Below are positions 63,224 to 64,000 of a DNA stretch of 64,000 nucleotides, in pieces; position 1 is the first letter of the stretch, and each line of letters begins with the position of its first letter. This stretch comes from Rubrivivax sp. (GTDB taxonomy: Bacteria; Pseudomonadota; Gammaproteobacteria; Burkholderiales; Burkholderiaceae_C): the NCBI GenBank assembly GCA_019635285.1, contig JAHBZS010000001.1:1-64000 (forward strand), read 5' to 3'. The position numbers were made by a program, and so were the translations under genes. Below the pieces are notes generated by a model. That model made no database searches. It was not told the origin of the DNA and saw only the letters and a list, made by a program, of their open reading frames with translations.

Positions 63224-63676
63224 ATGCAAATCATCCTTCTGGAAAAGATCGCCAACCTGGGCAACCTGGGTGACGTGGTCAAGGTCAAGGACGGCTACGC
63301 CCGCAACTTCCTGATCCCGGGCAAGCACGCGCGCCGTGCCACCGAAGCCGCGATCAAGGAATTCGAGGCGCGCCGCGCCGAACTGGAAAAGGCCGCCGCC
63401 GACAAGCTGGCCGCGGCCCAGGCGCTGCAGGAACAACTGGCCGGCAAGGTCGTGCGCATCAGCCAGAAGGCCGGCGTCGACGGCCGGCTGTTCGGCTCGG
63501 TGACCAACGCCGACATCGCCGAAGCGCTGACGAAGATCGGCTTCGCGATCGCCAAGGCCCAGGTGCGCATGCCCAACGGCCCGCTGAAGACCGTCGGCGA
63601 CCATGCCGTGTCGGTGTCGCCGCATACCGACGTCGTCGCCGAGATTGCCGTGCAGGTGATTGCGCAGGCCGATTGA
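63224..63676 (+). CDS. rplI: 50S ribosomal protein L9
   Basis: A 150-residue protein. [21 protein letters not shown] and [17 protein letters not shown] are the N-terminal domain, a long helix follows, and [17 protein letters not shown] starts the C-terminal domain. It is the last gene of the rpsF operon and is followed by a terminator. Confidence 0.98.
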   Translation: MQIILLEKIANLGNLGDVVKVKDGYARNFLIPGKHARRATEAAIKEFEARRAELEKAAADKLAAAQALQEQLAGKVVRISQKAGVDGRLFGSVTNADIAEALTKIGFAIAKAQVRMPNGPLKTVGDHAVSVSPHTDVVAEIAVQVIAQAD

Positions 63677-63700
63677 CCCGGGTAACCTGAGCGCACGACA

Positions 63701-63736
63701 GAAGGCCGGCTGCCAAGCCGGCTTTCTGCTTTCAGG
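63701..63736 (+). terminator. Intrinsic terminator of the rpsF operon
   Basis: GCCGGCT (63705-63711) and AGCCGGC (63716-63722) form a tight stem with a 4-base loop, extended by AAG/TTT pairs, then TTTCTGCTTTC. Confidence 0.8.
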
Positions 63737-63766
63737 GCCGGCAGTTGTGCACCGCTCATGCGCCGG

Positions 63767-63775
63767 CTATCCACA
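63767..63775 (+). promoter_or_regulatory. DnaA-box-like site before dnaB
   Basis: CTATCCACA matches the DnaA box TTATCCACA at 8 of 9 bases. It lies 21 bases before the dnaB ATG, in the gap between the rplI terminator and dnaB. A single box in a GC-rich genome may be chance. Confidence 0.35.
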
Positions 63776-63796
63776 GACTTGACCACAAGGCCCGCG

Positions 63797-64000
63797 ATGT
63801 CCGCTCTCTTCGACCCCCGCGACAGCGGCCCGCGCGACGACGAGGTGGCGCGCCTGCGCGTGCCGCCCAACTCCAACGAAGCCGAGCAGAGCGTGCTCGG
63901 CGGGCTGCTGCTGGACAACCTGGCCTGGGACCGCGCGGCCGATCTGCTGTCCGACAGCGACTTCTATCGCCACGAGCACCGGCTGATCTACGGCGCGGTC
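63797..64000 (+). CDS. dnaB: Replicative DNA helicase DnaB (N-terminal part)
   Basis: The first 68 codons of dnaB, cut by the window end. RVPPNSNEAEQSVLGGLLL followed by DLLSDSDFYRHEHRLIYGA is the conserved DnaB N-terminal domain that binds DnaG primase. The motor domain lies beyond the window. An ATG start at 63797 with an ACAAGG purine stretch is accepted. The rplI-dnaB order is common. Confidence 0.95.
   Translation, partial: MSALFDPRDSGPRDDEVARLRVPPNSNEAEQSVLGGLLLDNLAWDRAADLLSDSDFYRHEHRLIYGAV

Overview
The window reads as a chromosomal housekeeping segment of a high-GC betaproteobacterium of the order Burkholderiales, most like the Rubrivivax/Leptothrix/Methylibium group. This is inferred from protein character and gene order: the ndk-to-purA block, PilW beside RlmN, PriB between rpsF and rpsR, a DUF4212 protein, and lpxD-fabZ-lpxA-lpxB-rnhB behind bamA-skp. 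No database search was possible. I see no phage, insertion sequence, integrase or CRISPR array.

Layout. 0-3.2 kb: an acyl-CoA dehydrogenase, a nitronate monooxygenase and a small Cys-rich protein. 3.4-10.6 kb: the 2-oxoglutarate dehydrogenase genes sucA, sucB and lpdA, with a small SHOCT-PspC membrane protein inserted before lpdA, then zapE. 10.6-16.1 kb: a periplasmic coiled-coil protein, a PP2C phosphatase, a YdcH-like peptide coupled to a DinG-type helicase, and divergent bamD and rluD. 16.1-19.2 kb: a long leader, scpB, and rluB with a disturbed N-terminal frame. 19.2-35.5 kb: ndk, rlmN, pilW, rodZ, ispG, hisS, yfgM-like, bamB, der, hfq, hflX, hflK, hflC, DUF2065, hisZ, purA and a phosphoribosyltransferase. 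35.6-38.1 kb: tRNA-Leu(CAG), RNase R, then an 11-bp tandem repeat. 38.1-42.4 kb (minus strand): amidase, D-amino acid dehydrogenase and NAD(P)H-hydrate repair. 42.4-57.5 kb: rpsB, tsf, pyrH, frr, uppS, cdsA, dxr, rseP, bamA, skp, lpxD, fabZ, lpxA, lpxB, rnhB and a SpoU-type RNA methyltransferase. 57.5-62.1 kb: divergent ppsR and ppsA, then three small genes (membrane protein, TPR protein, DUF4212). 62.1-64 kb: rpsF, priB, rpsR, rplI and the start of dnaB.

The genes form a translation and cell-envelope core: ribosomal proteins, recycling and elongation factors, GTPases that act on ribosomes, isoprenoid and undecaprenyl synthesis (ispG, dxr, uppS), phospholipid and lipid A synthesis, outer-membrane assembly (bamA, bamB, bamD, skp) and membrane proteolysis (rseP, hflKC). 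Many neighbours overlap by 1-8 bases, with ATGA, GTGA, TTGA and one CTGA junction, so translational coupling is common.

The points most worth a second look are: the 11-bp array that puts stop codons in all six frames between rnr and the hydrate-repair gene; priB, which has only a CTG start; the two apparent one-base losses near the rluB N-terminus; a Leu-codon usage change inside the sucB linker; an orphan DUF4212 gene; and structured leaders before scpB and between rpsB and tsf.
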